DNA from: Synechococcus sp. HW_metabat.21 | Lineage (GTDB): Bacteria > Cyanobacteriota > Cyanobacteriia > PCC-6307 > Cyanobiaceae | DNA: 9,388 bases | NCBI GenBank assembly: GCA_018623875.1 | Contig: JAAZUZ010000058.1 | Location: forward strand, 1 to 9,388 | Direction: 5' to 3' | Part shown: positions 1-6,830 of the stretch, in pieces | Numbering within the stretch: the stretch's first letter is position 1 | Layout: every line of letters begins with the position of its first letter | Notes under the pieces: generated by a model | The model's database searches: none | Told to the model about the DNA's origin: nothing | The model's input: only the letters and a program-made list of their open reading frames with translations | Made by a program: the position numbers and the translations under genes

Positions 1-498
1 AGCGGCGACGCGATTGAAGGAGTCCTCGAAGACCTGCTGGTGCAGCTGTCCCGACTGGAGTTGGTCGTGAAGGACAAACAGGACAACCTCGAAGCGCTGG
101 CCATCAGCGTTCAGGGCCTCACGCACCTGCTGGCCCTTGGGGGCTATGCCCTCCCCCTGGCGGAGTGCTGCCGCAGCGGACTCCCACTGGAGCCGCCCCT
201 GGGAAATTGGGAGTGGCGCTGCAGCCTGCTGCCCAGTGAAGGCTTTGTCATCGGTGCCGTACCCGGCGCCCAGATGGTGCTGAATGCCTCCGAGCTCGCC
301 CTGCTGCAACGCCTGCTGCGGCCAGCCCTACCCCGCAAGCGCGACGGAGAGCTCATGGGGCCCGAGTGGGTCTGGCTGCGGCTGCTGCAACTGCTCGAGC
401 TCTGGTGCCGCGAACACCTCAACCGCAGCGCCCGCTCCTGGCGGATGTTGAGGCAGTGCTTCAACGATGGGGCATCATCGGTAGCCGAAAGGTCCTGA
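1..498 (+). CDS. Hypothetical protein, 5' partial
   Basis: The reading frame is open from the first base of the window to a TGA at 496-498, so the true start is probably upstream. The first internal start codon is a GTG at 40, which would give 152 aa. The visible part begins with an acidic, leucine-rich helical stretch, has a Trp-rich middle (NWEWRC) followed by a beta-like segment, and ends in a helical region containing ELM and LELWC. The order of these elements (beta strand, VLNASELALLQRLL helix, ELM helix, then SWRML) loosely resembles the cyanobacterial DUF1818 pattern, but this is a weak impression from memory and could be chance. There is no signal peptide, membrane segment or catalytic motif. 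The gene ends 5 nt before the likely start of the MFS transporter, so the two are probably cotranscribed and perhaps translationally coupled. Function unknown. Confidence 0.65.
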   Translation, partial: SGDAIEGVLEDLLVQLSRLELVVKDKQDNLEALAISVQGLTHLLALGGYALPLAECCRSGLPLEPPLGNWEWRCSLLPSEGFVIGAVPGAQMVLNASELALLQRLLRPALPRKRDGELMGPEWVWLRLLQLLELWCREHLNRSARSWRMLRQCFNDGASSVAERS

Positions 499-503
499 AG
501 AAC

Positions 504-1853
504 GTGAGCGACGACCCGCGGTCTCCAGGAGAAAATTCGGGACTACAAGGGGTCTTGGCCCTGCCCGAATTCCGCAAGCTCTGGCTTGGGCAGATCTTCA
601 GCCAGCTGGCGGACAAGTTCTACATCGTCTTAATGGTGTTCCTGATCGCCCAGTACTGGGCGGGGGCGACACCACCGGAGAGCGGAGCGCTGGTGGAGGC
701 CGCCGGTGCCTTCAACCTGAGCATCGAGGGCCGTGCGCAATGGATCACCCTGCTCGCCACCGGGATCTACGTGGCCAACACCATCCCGGCCATGGTCCTC
801 GGGCTGGTGGCTGGGGTTTGGGCCGATCGCTGGCGCAAACGCGAAGTGATGGTGGCCAGCAACGGCATCCGCGCCGGCCTAGCCCTGCTGACGCCCTTCT
901 GCCTGCTGGATGGTCCCCACTGGCTTGGGCTCAGCTGGGGCTATTGGGCCCTGCTGGTGATCACCTTTCTGGAGTCGGTGCTGACTCAGTTCTTCGCCCC
1001 GGCGGAGCAGGCCGCGATCCCGATGCTGGTGCCGACGCGCCAGTTGCTTGCGGCGAACTCGCTTTACCAAGCCACGAGCATGGCTGCCACGATCGTCGGC
1101 TTTGCCCTCGGCGATCCGATCCTGCGGGCCCTCAAGTACGGCCTGGGGGCCCTGGGCATCGCCAACGGCGAGTTCGCGCTGCTGCCCCTCTGCTACGGCC
1201 TGGCGGCCCTCTCGATTGCCTGGATCCGCGTCGAGGAAACCCCACGGCGCAGCCACGACGAGAACATCTGGAGGGAGATCTCCGACGGTCTGGAGGTGCT
1301 CAAGCAGCGCCCCAGCGTGCGTAGCGCCATGCTCCAGCTGGTGCTGCTCTACAGCCTGCTAGCGGCGCTCTATGTCCTGGCCATCAGCCTGGCCTCGGCC
1401 ATCCGTCAGCTCGGCCCCACCCAATTCGGGACCCTGCTGGCGATGAGTGGCATCGGCCTCGCCCTGGGCGCCGTCGCGGTAGCCCAGATCGGCCATCGCT
1501 TCAACCGCCGTCGCCTGGCCTCCGCTGGCCTGGGGACCATCGCCTGGAGCCTGGTGCTGCTCGGGCAACTCCGGGGCAGCCTGGTCTTCACCCTCACCCT
1601 CTGCGCGGTGCTCGGCATCGGCGCCGCCCTGCTGGCCATCCCCGCCCAGACCACGATTCAAGAAGACACCCCCGAATCGATGCGGGGCAAGGTCTTCGGC
1701 CTGCAGAACAACCTGATCAACATCGCCTTAAGCCTGCCGCTGGTGCTGGCCGGAGCCATCGTCAGCCGCTACGGACTCCTGCCAGTGCTCTGGGCCTTAG
1801 CGGGCCTGGCGGTGGCCGCCGCGCTGCTCGAGCAGCCGTGGAAACGCTGCTAG
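504..1853 (+). CDS. MFS family transporter (multidrug/export-type)
   Basis: This is a roughly 450-residue, very hydrophobic protein with the length and spacing of a 12-helix major facilitator permease in the inner membrane. The first helix follows FRKLWLGQIFSQLADKFY at about residues 23-40. The family signature between helices 2 and 3 is clear: G104-V-W-A-D108-R109-W-R-K112-R, matching the MFS motif A pattern GxxADRxxRK. A charged central loop (about residues 235-265, VEETPRRSHDEN) separates the two halves, and the second half ends with the conserved-looking PESMRGKVFGLQNNL segment before the last helices. The overall pattern is closest to the MFS_3/EntS-like export group, but the substrate cannot be read from sequence. 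I chose GTG 504 because the frame extension back to 366 lies wholly inside the upstream gene and encodes no family sequence. The glycosyltransferase follows after 28 nt. Confidence 0.9.
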   Translation: MSDDPRSPGENSGLQGVLALPEFRKLWLGQIFSQLADKFYIVLMVFLIAQYWAGATPPESGALVEAAGAFNLSIEGRAQWITLLATGIYVANTIPAMVLGLVAGVWADRWRKREVMVASNGIRAGLALLTPFCLLDGPHWLGLSWGYWALLVITFLESVLTQFFAPAEQAAIPMLVPTRQLLAANSLYQATSMAATIVGFALGDPILRALKYGLGALGIANGEFALLPLCYGLAALSIAWIRVEETPRRSHDENIWREISDGLEVLKQRPSVRSAMLQLVLLYSLLAALYVLAISLASAIRQLGPTQFGTLLAMSGIGLALGAVAVAQIGHRFNRRRLASAGLGTIAWSLVLLGQLRGSLVFTLTLCAVLGIGAALLAIPAQTTIQEDTPESMRGKVFGLQNNLINIALSLPLVLAGAIVSRYGLLPVLWALAGLAVAAALLEQPWKRC

Positions 1854-1855
1854 TT

Positions 1856-1870
1856 TCGACTCTTGGTCGA
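1856..1870 (+). other. Small hairpin between MFS and glycosyltransferase genes
   Basis: TCGAC at 1856-1860 and GTCGA at 1866-1870 form a perfect 5-bp stem around a 5-base loop, within the 28-nt gap and 11 bases before the GTG start of the next gene. There is no T-run after it, so it is not an intrinsic terminator. It could modulate translation of the downstream gene, but a stem this short is also expected by chance in GC-rich DNA. Confidence 0.25.
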
Positions 1871-1881
1871 GTAGCCGCTGC

Positions 1882-3057
1882 GTGACCCACATCGCCTGGC
1901 TGGGCAAAAAGTCACCCTTCTGCGGCAACGTCACCTACGGCCTGACCACCACCGAGGCCCTGCGGGATCGCGGCCACGAGATCAGCTTCATTCACTTCGA
2001 CAGCTCCGGCAGCACAAGCACCGAAACAGCCAGCACTGGAGCAGCCAGCAGCCCCGATGTCGTGCTGCCGTATCTGGTCAAATCCCAGGTGTACACGATT
2101 CCTTCGCCGGGGGCCCAGCGGGAACTGCGGGAATCACTGGAGCGGCTGCGGCCGGATCTCGTTCACGCCAGCTTGACCCTCTCGCCCCTGGATTTCAGGC
2201 TCCCTGACCTCTGCCAGCAGCTGGGACTGCCGCTGGTCGCCACCTTCCACCCCCCGTTTGACGCGAGTCTGCGCAACCTCAGCGCCGGCACCCAACAGCT
2301 GACCTATCAGCTCTACGCCCCCTCCCTGGCCAAGTACGACCGGGTGGTGGTCTTCTCGGAATTACAAGCCGATGTGCTGATGCGGCTTGGGGTCCCCAGC
2401 CAACGCCTGGCGGTGATTCCCAACGGGGTGAATCCCCAGCGTTGGACCCCCGGCAACCCGGCCGAGCCCTCCGAGCGGCTCCAAGAGCTGCGCCAACGCT
2501 TCAGCGGCCAGCGGGTGTTCCTCTACATGGGCAGGATCGCGACGGAGAAGAACGTCGAAGCGCTGCTGCGGGCCTGGAAGTTGGTCCAGCCCAACGGCTG
2601 CCGGCTGGTGGTGGTAGGCGATGGCCCGATGCGCCAATCACTGATGCAGAACTACGGCGAGGACGCCGGGATCCTCTGGTGGGGCCATGAACCTGACCAG
2701 AGCGTCCGCCTGGCCCTGCTGCAGCTCGCCGAGGTCTTCCTCTTGCCTTCCCTGGTGGAGGGGCTCTCCTTGGCGCTTTTGGAGGCGATGGCCAGCGGCA
2801 CCGCCTGCGTCGCCACCGATGCGGGCGCCGATGGGGAGGTCCTGGAAGGCGGCGCCGGAATCGTGATCAGCACGCAAGGGGTGACCACCCAGCTGCGCAC
2901 CCTGCTGCCGGTACTGAGGGATCAGCCAGTGCTCACCGCAGAGCTGGGACGGCGCGCCCGCCAGCGGGCCCTCGAGCGCTACACCCTCACCCAAAACATC
3001 GACCAGCTGGAGCGGCTCTACGGCGAGCTCAGTCCCGCCAGGTCGGCCCTCGCCTAG
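1882..3057 (+). CDS. GT4-family glycosyltransferase, possible DgdA (digalactosyldiacylglycerol synthase)
   Basis: This is a 391-residue GT-B fold glycosyltransferase. The N-terminal acceptor domain starts with the glycine-containing loop GKKSPFCGNVTYG (residues 8-20) and includes HASLTLSPLDFRLP and a TFHPPFD segment. The C-terminal nucleotide-sugar domain has G217-R218-I-A-T-E222-K223 (the GR...EK phosphate-binding motif), VVVGDGP, and the GT4 EX7E signature with E293 and E301 (VEGLSLALLEAM). The family transfers a sugar from a nucleotide sugar to a lipid or saccharide acceptor, usually at the cytoplasmic face of a membrane. The N-terminal pattern reminds me of the cyanobacterial DgdA (Slr1508-type) group, which adds the second galactose to make the thylakoid lipid DGDG; I hold that at about even odds and therefore give no symbol. 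Residues 41-58 form a Ser/Thr/Ala-rich insertion. The start is GTG, and the stop overlaps the convergent pyrF stop. Confidence 0.85.
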   Translation: MTHIAWLGKKSPFCGNVTYGLTTTEALRDRGHEISFIHFDSSGSTSTETASTGAASSPDVVLPYLVKSQVYTIPSPGAQRELRESLERLRPDLVHASLTLSPLDFRLPDLCQQLGLPLVATFHPPFDASLRNLSAGTQQLTYQLYAPSLAKYDRVVVFSELQADVLMRLGVPSQRLAVIPNGVNPQRWTPGNPAEPSERLQELRQRFSGQRVFLYMGRIATEKNVEALLRAWKLVQPNGCRLVVVGDGPMRQSLMQNYGEDAGILWWGHEPDQSVRLALLQLAEVFLLPSLVEGLSLALLEAMASGTACVATDAGADGEVLEGGAGIVISTQGVTTQLRTLLPVLRDQPVLTAELGRRARQRALERYTLTQNIDQLERLYGELSPARSALA

Positions 3058-3770
3058 GCCAGCTCGGCGCAGCAGGCGGCGAAGGCCGCCGAGGGGTCCT
3101 CAGCCTTGGTGATCGGGCGGCCGATGACGAGCTGGGAGGCGCCAGCGGCGATCGCCTCAGCGGGACCAAGCACCCGGGCTTGATCCCCCACAGCGGTGCC
3201 CTTGGGGCGAATCCCTGGGGTCACCAAGGCAAACGGTTCGGGGTGTTGGGCCCGCAGGCTGGCGGCCTCCAGGGGTGAGCAGACGCAACCGCCAATGCCA
3301 GCACTTGCCGCAAGCTGCGCCAGGGATGGCACCCGCTCGGCAATGGTCTGAGAGAGGGCCAATTCCCGCTGCAGGCGCTGCTCCTCCCAACTGGTGAGCA
3401 CCGTGACCGCCAGCAGGGTGGGGGAAGCCAACCCGGCCGCTTGCGCCGCCTCGCTGGCCGCGGCCTGGGCCGCCCGCAGGGCCTCACTACCGGCGCAGGC
3501 ATGAACGGTGATGAGCTCCGCCCCCAGACCTGCAGCACGCCTGCAGGCGCCGGCCATGGTGGCGGGGATGTCGTGGAACTTCAGGTCCAGGAAGACCCGC
3601 AAGCCCTGCTCCCGCAGCTGGGCCACCACGTCCGGACCCGCCTGAACGAAGAGCTCCAGGCCGACCTTCACCCAACGCAAGCCCTCCACGCTCCGGCTGA
3701 AGGCCAGGGCTTGCTCGGGGGCCATCCCGTCGAGGGCAACGATGATCCGCTCGGCGGCTGGCCTGGTCAC
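3054..3770 (-). CDS. pyrF: Orotidine 5'-phosphate decarboxylase
   Basis: PyrF converts orotidine monophosphate to UMP, the last step of de novo pyrimidine synthesis, in the cytoplasm. The 238-residue protein has the normal bacterial length and the complete active site: D14 in IIVALDG, K35 in WVKVGLELF, and the catalytic tetrad segment D62-L-K64-F-H-D67-IP. Near the C-terminus are the phosphate-binding LVTPGIRP loop and VIGRPIT. The start is a GTG at 3768-3770, placed seven residues before the conserved RIIVALD strand as is usual. No promoter could be recognised with confidence in the 95-bp divergent gap to the cupin gene. Its TAG stop lies within the CTAG shared with the stop of the convergent glycosyltransferase gene. 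Confidence 0.97.
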   Translation of the reverse strand: MTRPAAERIIVALDGMAPEQALAFSRSVEGLRWVKVGLELFVQAGPDVVAQLREQGLRVFLDLKFHDIPATMAGACRRAAGLGAELITVHACAGSEALRAAQAAASEAAQAAGLASPTLLAVTVLTSWEEQRLQRELALSQTIAERVPSLAQLAASAGIGGCVCSPLEAASLRAQHPEPFALVTPGIRPKGTAVGDQARVLGPAEAIAAGASQLVIGRPITKAEDPSAAFAACCAELA

Positions 3771-3865
3771 GGGAGATCCGCTCTCAATGGAGATCTCAGG
3801 CTACGAACTGTCCTGGCGCATTCCCAGACGGAGGCCCAGCATGGGGGCAACGCCTGGCCACGCCG

Positions 3866-4279
3866 ATGGGTCCAAGGGTTCTGCATCCCGAGCAGCTCCA
3901 GGGCTACCGGCTGGGCAGCGATGACCATTGCCGCCTTGCCCTGCTCAGCAAGCCAGAAGCCGGTGGGTGCACCCAATTTCTGGAGGTGCATGACCCCTGC
4001 GACCGGGTCCCGGCCCACATCCATCACCAGGCGGCGGAGCTCTTCTTTGTGCTGCGCGGCACGGTCGTCTTCCACGTGGGCGACGCCTCCATCACCGCCA
4101 GCGGCGGGGACTTCGTGAGCGTCCCCGGCGACGCCGTCCACGACCTGGAGAATCCAGGACCGGGACGGGCCTATCTGATCACGGTCCTCAGCCGCGATGG
4201 CGGTTTCGCGGACCTGCTCGAGCACGGCATCCCAACACCATTGGATGCGGAAGATCTGGCGGTGCTGCGCAGCCTCTAG
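3866..4279 (+). CDS. Single-domain cupin protein
   Basis: This is a 137-residue cytoplasmic protein with one cupin beta-barrel. Motif 1 is P49-A-H51-I-H53-(4)-E58 followed by FFVLRG65, and motif 2 is G81-D-F-V-S-V-P87-G88-(3)-H92-(3)-N96. The predicted metal ligands are H51, H53, E58 and H92, all present, so the site should bind a divalent metal. Single-domain cupins range from dioxygenases and isomerases to ligand sensors, and nothing here fixes the substrate. No DNA-binding domain is attached. The ATG at 3866 is the first start in the frame; no clear ribosome binding site precedes it. It is transcribed away from pyrF and is followed 72 nt later, on the same strand, by the carbonic anhydrase gene. 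A long antisense reading frame opposite it is a GC-driven shadow. Confidence 0.88.
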   Translation: MGPRVLHPEQLQGYRLGSDDHCRLALLSKPEAGGCTQFLEVHDPCDRVPAHIHHQAAELFFVLRGTVVFHVGDASITASGGDFVSVPGDAVHDLENPGPGRAYLITVLSRDGGFADLLEHGIPTPLDAEDLAVLRSL

Positions 4280-4283
4280 ATCA

Positions 4284-4332
4284 CAAAACCCATCCAACCC
4301 CAGCCAGCGGCGGCATCGCTGCGCAGGTTTTG
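4284..4332 (+). other. Nested inverted repeat upstream of carbonic anhydrase gene
   Basis: An outer pair of perfect 7-bp arms, CAAAACC at 4284-4290 and GGTTTTG at 4326-4332, encloses an inner 5-bp stem, CAGCG at 4305-4309 with CGCTG at 4317-4321. It occupies most of the 72-nt gap between the cupin and the carbonic anhydrase. The A-rich left arm and T-rich right arm recall a bidirectional terminator, but the inner stem is short and the loops are asymmetric. It may be a weak terminator, a leader structure or chance. Confidence 0.25.
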
Positions 4333-4351
4333 ATGAAACGCGTGCGTTCTG

Positions 4352-5080
4352 ATGCCCGTTAGCCGTCGCCATGCCCTGCAGGCCCTCGGACTGGCCGTTG
4401 CAGGGAGCACCGCCATGGGTCAAGCCGTGGCTCAGGAGGCTCAGAAGCTGCGCCAAGACCTTGAAGCTTGCAGCCCAGACGGGGATCCCTGGACATGGAT
4501 GCTGAAGCGCAACCAGGTGTTCAGCAAGTCCTGGCAGCGCAGCATCCAATCGAGCAATCCCAAGGAGCGGATGCAGATCAAGCAGGCGATCTTTGATGCC
4601 AGCTGCCACATCGATCCCCAAGCCCTGGCCCAAGGCCAGCGCCCCTGGGCCGCCCTACTCAGCTGCGCCGATGCTCGGGTGGCGCCGGAGTGGATGTTCG
4701 GTGCCGGCTCCGGTGAACTCTTTCAGGTGCGAGTCGCCGGCAACAGCGCCTTCAACGACGGCATCGCCAGCCTGGAATTTGCCGTCGCCGCCCTCGAGGT
4801 GCCCTTGATCGTCGTGATGGGCCACAGCCGCTGTGGCGCCGTCGCTGCAGCCATGGGCACGGATCCACTCACGCCGCTGCTAGAGGACCTGGTCCAGCCG
4901 ATCCGCGCATCGCTGCAACCCAACGACGACCTCACCCAGGCCATCCAAGGCAATGCGCGCTACGCGGCCGCACAACTGGTGAAACGCAGCCCGAGCCTGG
5001 CGGAGGCCCAGGCCAGCGGGAAGGTGCGCATCCAGCCGGCCTTCTTCGATATTCAATCGGGTGTGGTGAGCGCGGTCTAA
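4352..5080 (+). CDS. Exported beta-class carbonic anhydrase with Tat-type signal
   Basis: Carbonic anhydrases interconvert CO2 and bicarbonate. This 242-residue protein has the complete beta-class zinc site: C105 in LLSC105-A-D107-A-R109-V, H158 and C161 in MGH158-SR-C161-GAV, and the D107/R109 dyad. The RVAGN segment (127-131) is also present. The N-terminus is a leader: S4-R5-R6-H-A-L, then a hydrophobic stretch (A11-A21) and a probable cleavage site after A25-V-A27. The paired arginines suggest Tat export to the periplasm or thylakoid lumen, although an ordinary Sec or lipid-free leader is not excluded. Cyanobacterial EcaB is a known exported beta-type enzyme, and this may be an equivalent. 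The usual CSDSR is CADAR here. The ATG at 4352 is the only start that retains the leader. The gene is downstream of the cupin, and its TAA overlaps the convergent tyrS stop. Confidence 0.92.
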   Translation: MPVSRRHALQALGLAVAGSTAMGQAVAQEAQKLRQDLEACSPDGDPWTWMLKRNQVFSKSWQRSIQSSNPKERMQIKQAIFDASCHIDPQALAQGQRPWAALLSCADARVAPEWMFGAGSGELFQVRVAGNSAFNDGIASLEFAVAALEVPLIVVMGHSRCGAVAAAMGTDPLTPLLEDLVQPIRASLQPNDDLTQAIQGNARYAAAQLVKRSPSLAEAQASGKVRIQPAFFDIQSGVVSAV

Positions 5081-6339
5081 CCCGCCACCAGCCGCCGGAA
5101 GGTCTTCTTCCCGAGCTGCAGCACCTTGCCCTCGAGCTCGGCTGCGGCGGCAAATTCCTGGTTGGGATCGGCCAATTTCTCGCCGTCGAGTTTGACGCCA
5201 CCGCCCTGGATTTGGCGGCGCGCTTCGCTGCTGCTGGCACAGATGCCGACCGCACTGAGCAGGTAGAAGGCCTTCGCCGGGAAGTTCACCTCGGCCAGTG
5301 AAGCCTCCGGGACCTCGGCATCGGCCGCACCGCTGCCCTTGGCACCACCCACCAACTTGCCCGCATCGGCCTGGGCCTGCTGGGCGGCCGCCTCACCATG
5401 ACGCTGGCGGGTCACCTCCCGGGCCATCGCCTTTTGACGCTCCCGCGGGTTCTCCGGCAAGGCCGCCAGATCCAAGTTGGTCAGCAGGGTGAGGTATTCC
5501 TCAACGGCCGCATCGGGCACCTTCTCGAGCTTCGAGTACATCGAGAGCGGATCCTCCGCCAGACCGACGGTGTTCCCGAGGCTCTTGCTCATCTTCTGCA
5601 CACCATCGAGGCCCGCCAGGATCGGCAGGAGCATCCCGAATTGGGTGCGCTGGCCGAAATGACGCTGCAGGTCGCGGCCCATGGCGACGTTGAACTTCTG
5701 GTCCGTCCCCCCCAACTCCAAGTCGGCCTGAACCGCCACGGAGTCGTAGCCCTGCAGCAGCGGGTAAAGGAACTCGTGCAGGGAGATCGGGGTGCCGGAG
5801 CCGTAGCGGTTGGCGAAGTCCTCCTTGGCCAGCATCTGACCGACGGTCGAAATCCCCAACAACTCGATCACCTTGGGCAGGTCGAGGGAGGCCAGCCATT
5901 CGCTGTTGCGCCGCACCTCCAGGCGCCCCGGGGTCTCGAAATCCAGCAGGGCGTGGGCGGGATCCTGGCCTTGGCCCAGCTGCTGGAGATAGGTGCGGGC
6001 ATTGGCCTCGACCTGCTCAGCCGTTAGCTGAACGCGGGTGGCACTTTTGCCCGTGGGATCACCGATACGCGCGGTGAAGTCGCCAATGATCAGAACCGCC
6101 GTGTGGCCCGCATCCTGGAAGGCCCGCAGCTTGCGGAAGAGGATCGAGTGACCCAGGTGAATGTCACTGCCGGTCGGGTCGATGCCAAGCTTGACCCGCA
6201 GGGGACGCCCCTCCTTCTCAGCCTCCGCGAGGCGGGCGGCGAGCTGTTGATCAGCATCACTGGCTTCCGTACCCGTGGGGAAAAGGTCGGCGACACCGCG
6301 CTCTAACCACTGCGGCAGTCCCCACTCGCCCTTGGCCAT
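5077..6339 (-). CDS. tyrS: Tyrosyl-tRNA synthetase
   Basis: This class I synthetase activates tyrosine with ATP and loads it onto tRNA-Tyr in the cytoplasm. The 420-residue length is normal. The ATP-binding HIGH equivalent is H61-L-G-H-S65 in IDPTGSDIHLGHS, followed by IIGDFTARIGDPTGKS. The second ATP-binding motif is a perfect K249-M-S-K-S253. A C-terminal S4 RNA-binding domain lies at about residues 350-400, around SSSEARRQIQGGGVKLDG. The pattern (DLHLGH-like with IGDPTGKS) looks like the TyrZ-type subgroup rather than the Bacillus TyrS type. The ATG at 6339 is preceded on the coding strand by AAAAGGGCGGAA, a plausible ribosome binding site. It lies 42 nt downstream of the DUF1825 gene on the same strand, so the two are probably cotranscribed. 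Confidence 0.97.
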   Translation of the reverse strand: MAKGEWGLPQWLERGVADLFPTGTEASDADQQLAARLAEAEKEGRPLRVKLGIDPTGSDIHLGHSILFRKLRAFQDAGHTAVLIIGDFTARIGDPTGKSATRVQLTAEQVEANARTYLQQLGQGQDPAHALLDFETPGRLEVRRNSEWLASLDLPKVIELLGISTVGQMLAKEDFANRYGSGTPISLHEFLYPLLQGYDSVAVQADLELGGTDQKFNVAMGRDLQRHFGQRTQFGMLLPILAGLDGVQKMSKSLGNTVGLAEDPLSMYSKLEKVPDAAVEEYLTLLTNLDLAALPENPRERQKAMAREVTRQRHGEAAAQQAQADAGKLVGGAKGSGAADAEVPEASLAEVNFPAKAFYLLSAVGICASSSEARRQIQGGGVKLDGEKLADPNQEFAAAAELEGKVLQLGKKTFRRLVAG

Positions 6340-6381
6340 TTCCGCCCTTTTATCTGGGGTCGGATCGTACGCAGACGGGGC

Positions 6382-6705
6382 TCAGGATTCGGCTTCCAGC
6401 TCCCCCTTCATGCGGTCCAGGGTGCGCTGCATTTGCTCAAACATCTGATCGGGGGTCATCCCGAACTGGCTGAGCTGGGTGCGGAGCTGCTCGACGGTGA
6501 GCTTGGCCTGGAAGTCATCGGAGAGCTCAAAGCGCTTCATGAAGACGCGGTAGCGGTCCATCAGCGCCTCCATCCGCTCGATGAAGAGCTTCTTGCCTTC
6601 GCGATCGAACTTGCCGTACTCCCCACCCAGCTGCATCAGCTGCTGGTAGTCGCCGAACAGGCGCTTGGCTTCCTCTTGAACAATCTCGGATTCAAAGAAC
6701 GCCAT
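6382..6705 (-). CDS. DUF1825 family protein
   Basis: This is a 107-residue, highly charged, all-helical soluble protein starting MAFFESEIVQEEAKRLF, the hallmark of DUF1825, a small family I know mainly from cyanobacteria and whose function is not established. The visible features are an acidic N-terminal helix, a central LMQLGGEYGKFDREGKKLF segment, a helix with MEALMDRYRVFMKRF, and a C-terminal part rich in Met, Gln and acidic residues (about residues 83-107) that could form a coiled coil. There is no signal peptide, membrane segment or enzyme motif. I chose the ATG at 6703-6705; the 27-residue upstream extension of the frame to 6786 lacks family features and runs through the intergenic region. 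The gene precedes tyrS by 42 nt on the same strand and is divergent from the LuxR-type gene. Confidence 0.88.
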   Translation of the reverse strand: MAFFESEIVQEEAKRLFGDYQQLMQLGGEYGKFDREGKKLFIERMEALMDRYRVFMKRFELSDDFQAKLTVEQLRTQLSQFGMTPDQMFEQMQRTLDRMKGELEAES

Positions 6706-6830
6706 CACGCTGAGCCGGGTGGGCACGGCGATTCTGATGAGCCCGGCCGGCCCTGACGAGTGCGGATAGGCGTAATGGGCTGCCAAGACCTTCGCCCGTG
6801 CACACAGTGAACAGTGGGCTCCCCTTCGCG
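6706..6830. other. Divergent intergenic region (DUF1825 / LuxR-type gene)
   Basis: This 125-bp gap should hold promoters for both the minus-strand DUF1825-tyrS pair and the plus-strand LuxR-type cluster. It contains the palindrome GGCCGGCC at about 6744-6751. I looked for paired -35 and -10 boxes with 16-18 bp spacing on both strands and found none that I would defend. Confidence 0.35.

Noticed and set aside
366..503. A 46-residue N-terminal extension of the MFS transporter
   Set aside because: It lies inside the upstream gene and has no membrane or family features. GTG 504 gives normal spacing to the first helix.
3767..4633. A 288-codon open frame on the minus strand opposite the cupin and carbonic anhydrase genes
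   Set aside because: It overlaps two genes with clear family motifs, lacks any recognisable domain, and is rich in Gln, His and Ala as expected for a GC-rich antisense shadow.
5398..6027. A 209-codon plus-strand open frame opposite tyrS
   Set aside because: The tyrS frame has HLGHS, KMSKS and an S4 domain; the opposite frame is a codon-bias shadow with no domain.
6706..6830. Promoter-like boxes in the divergent gap, such as TTGGCA on the minus strand at 6781-6786
   Set aside because: No -10-like hexamer follows at 16-18 bp spacing on either strand, so I do not call a promoter.
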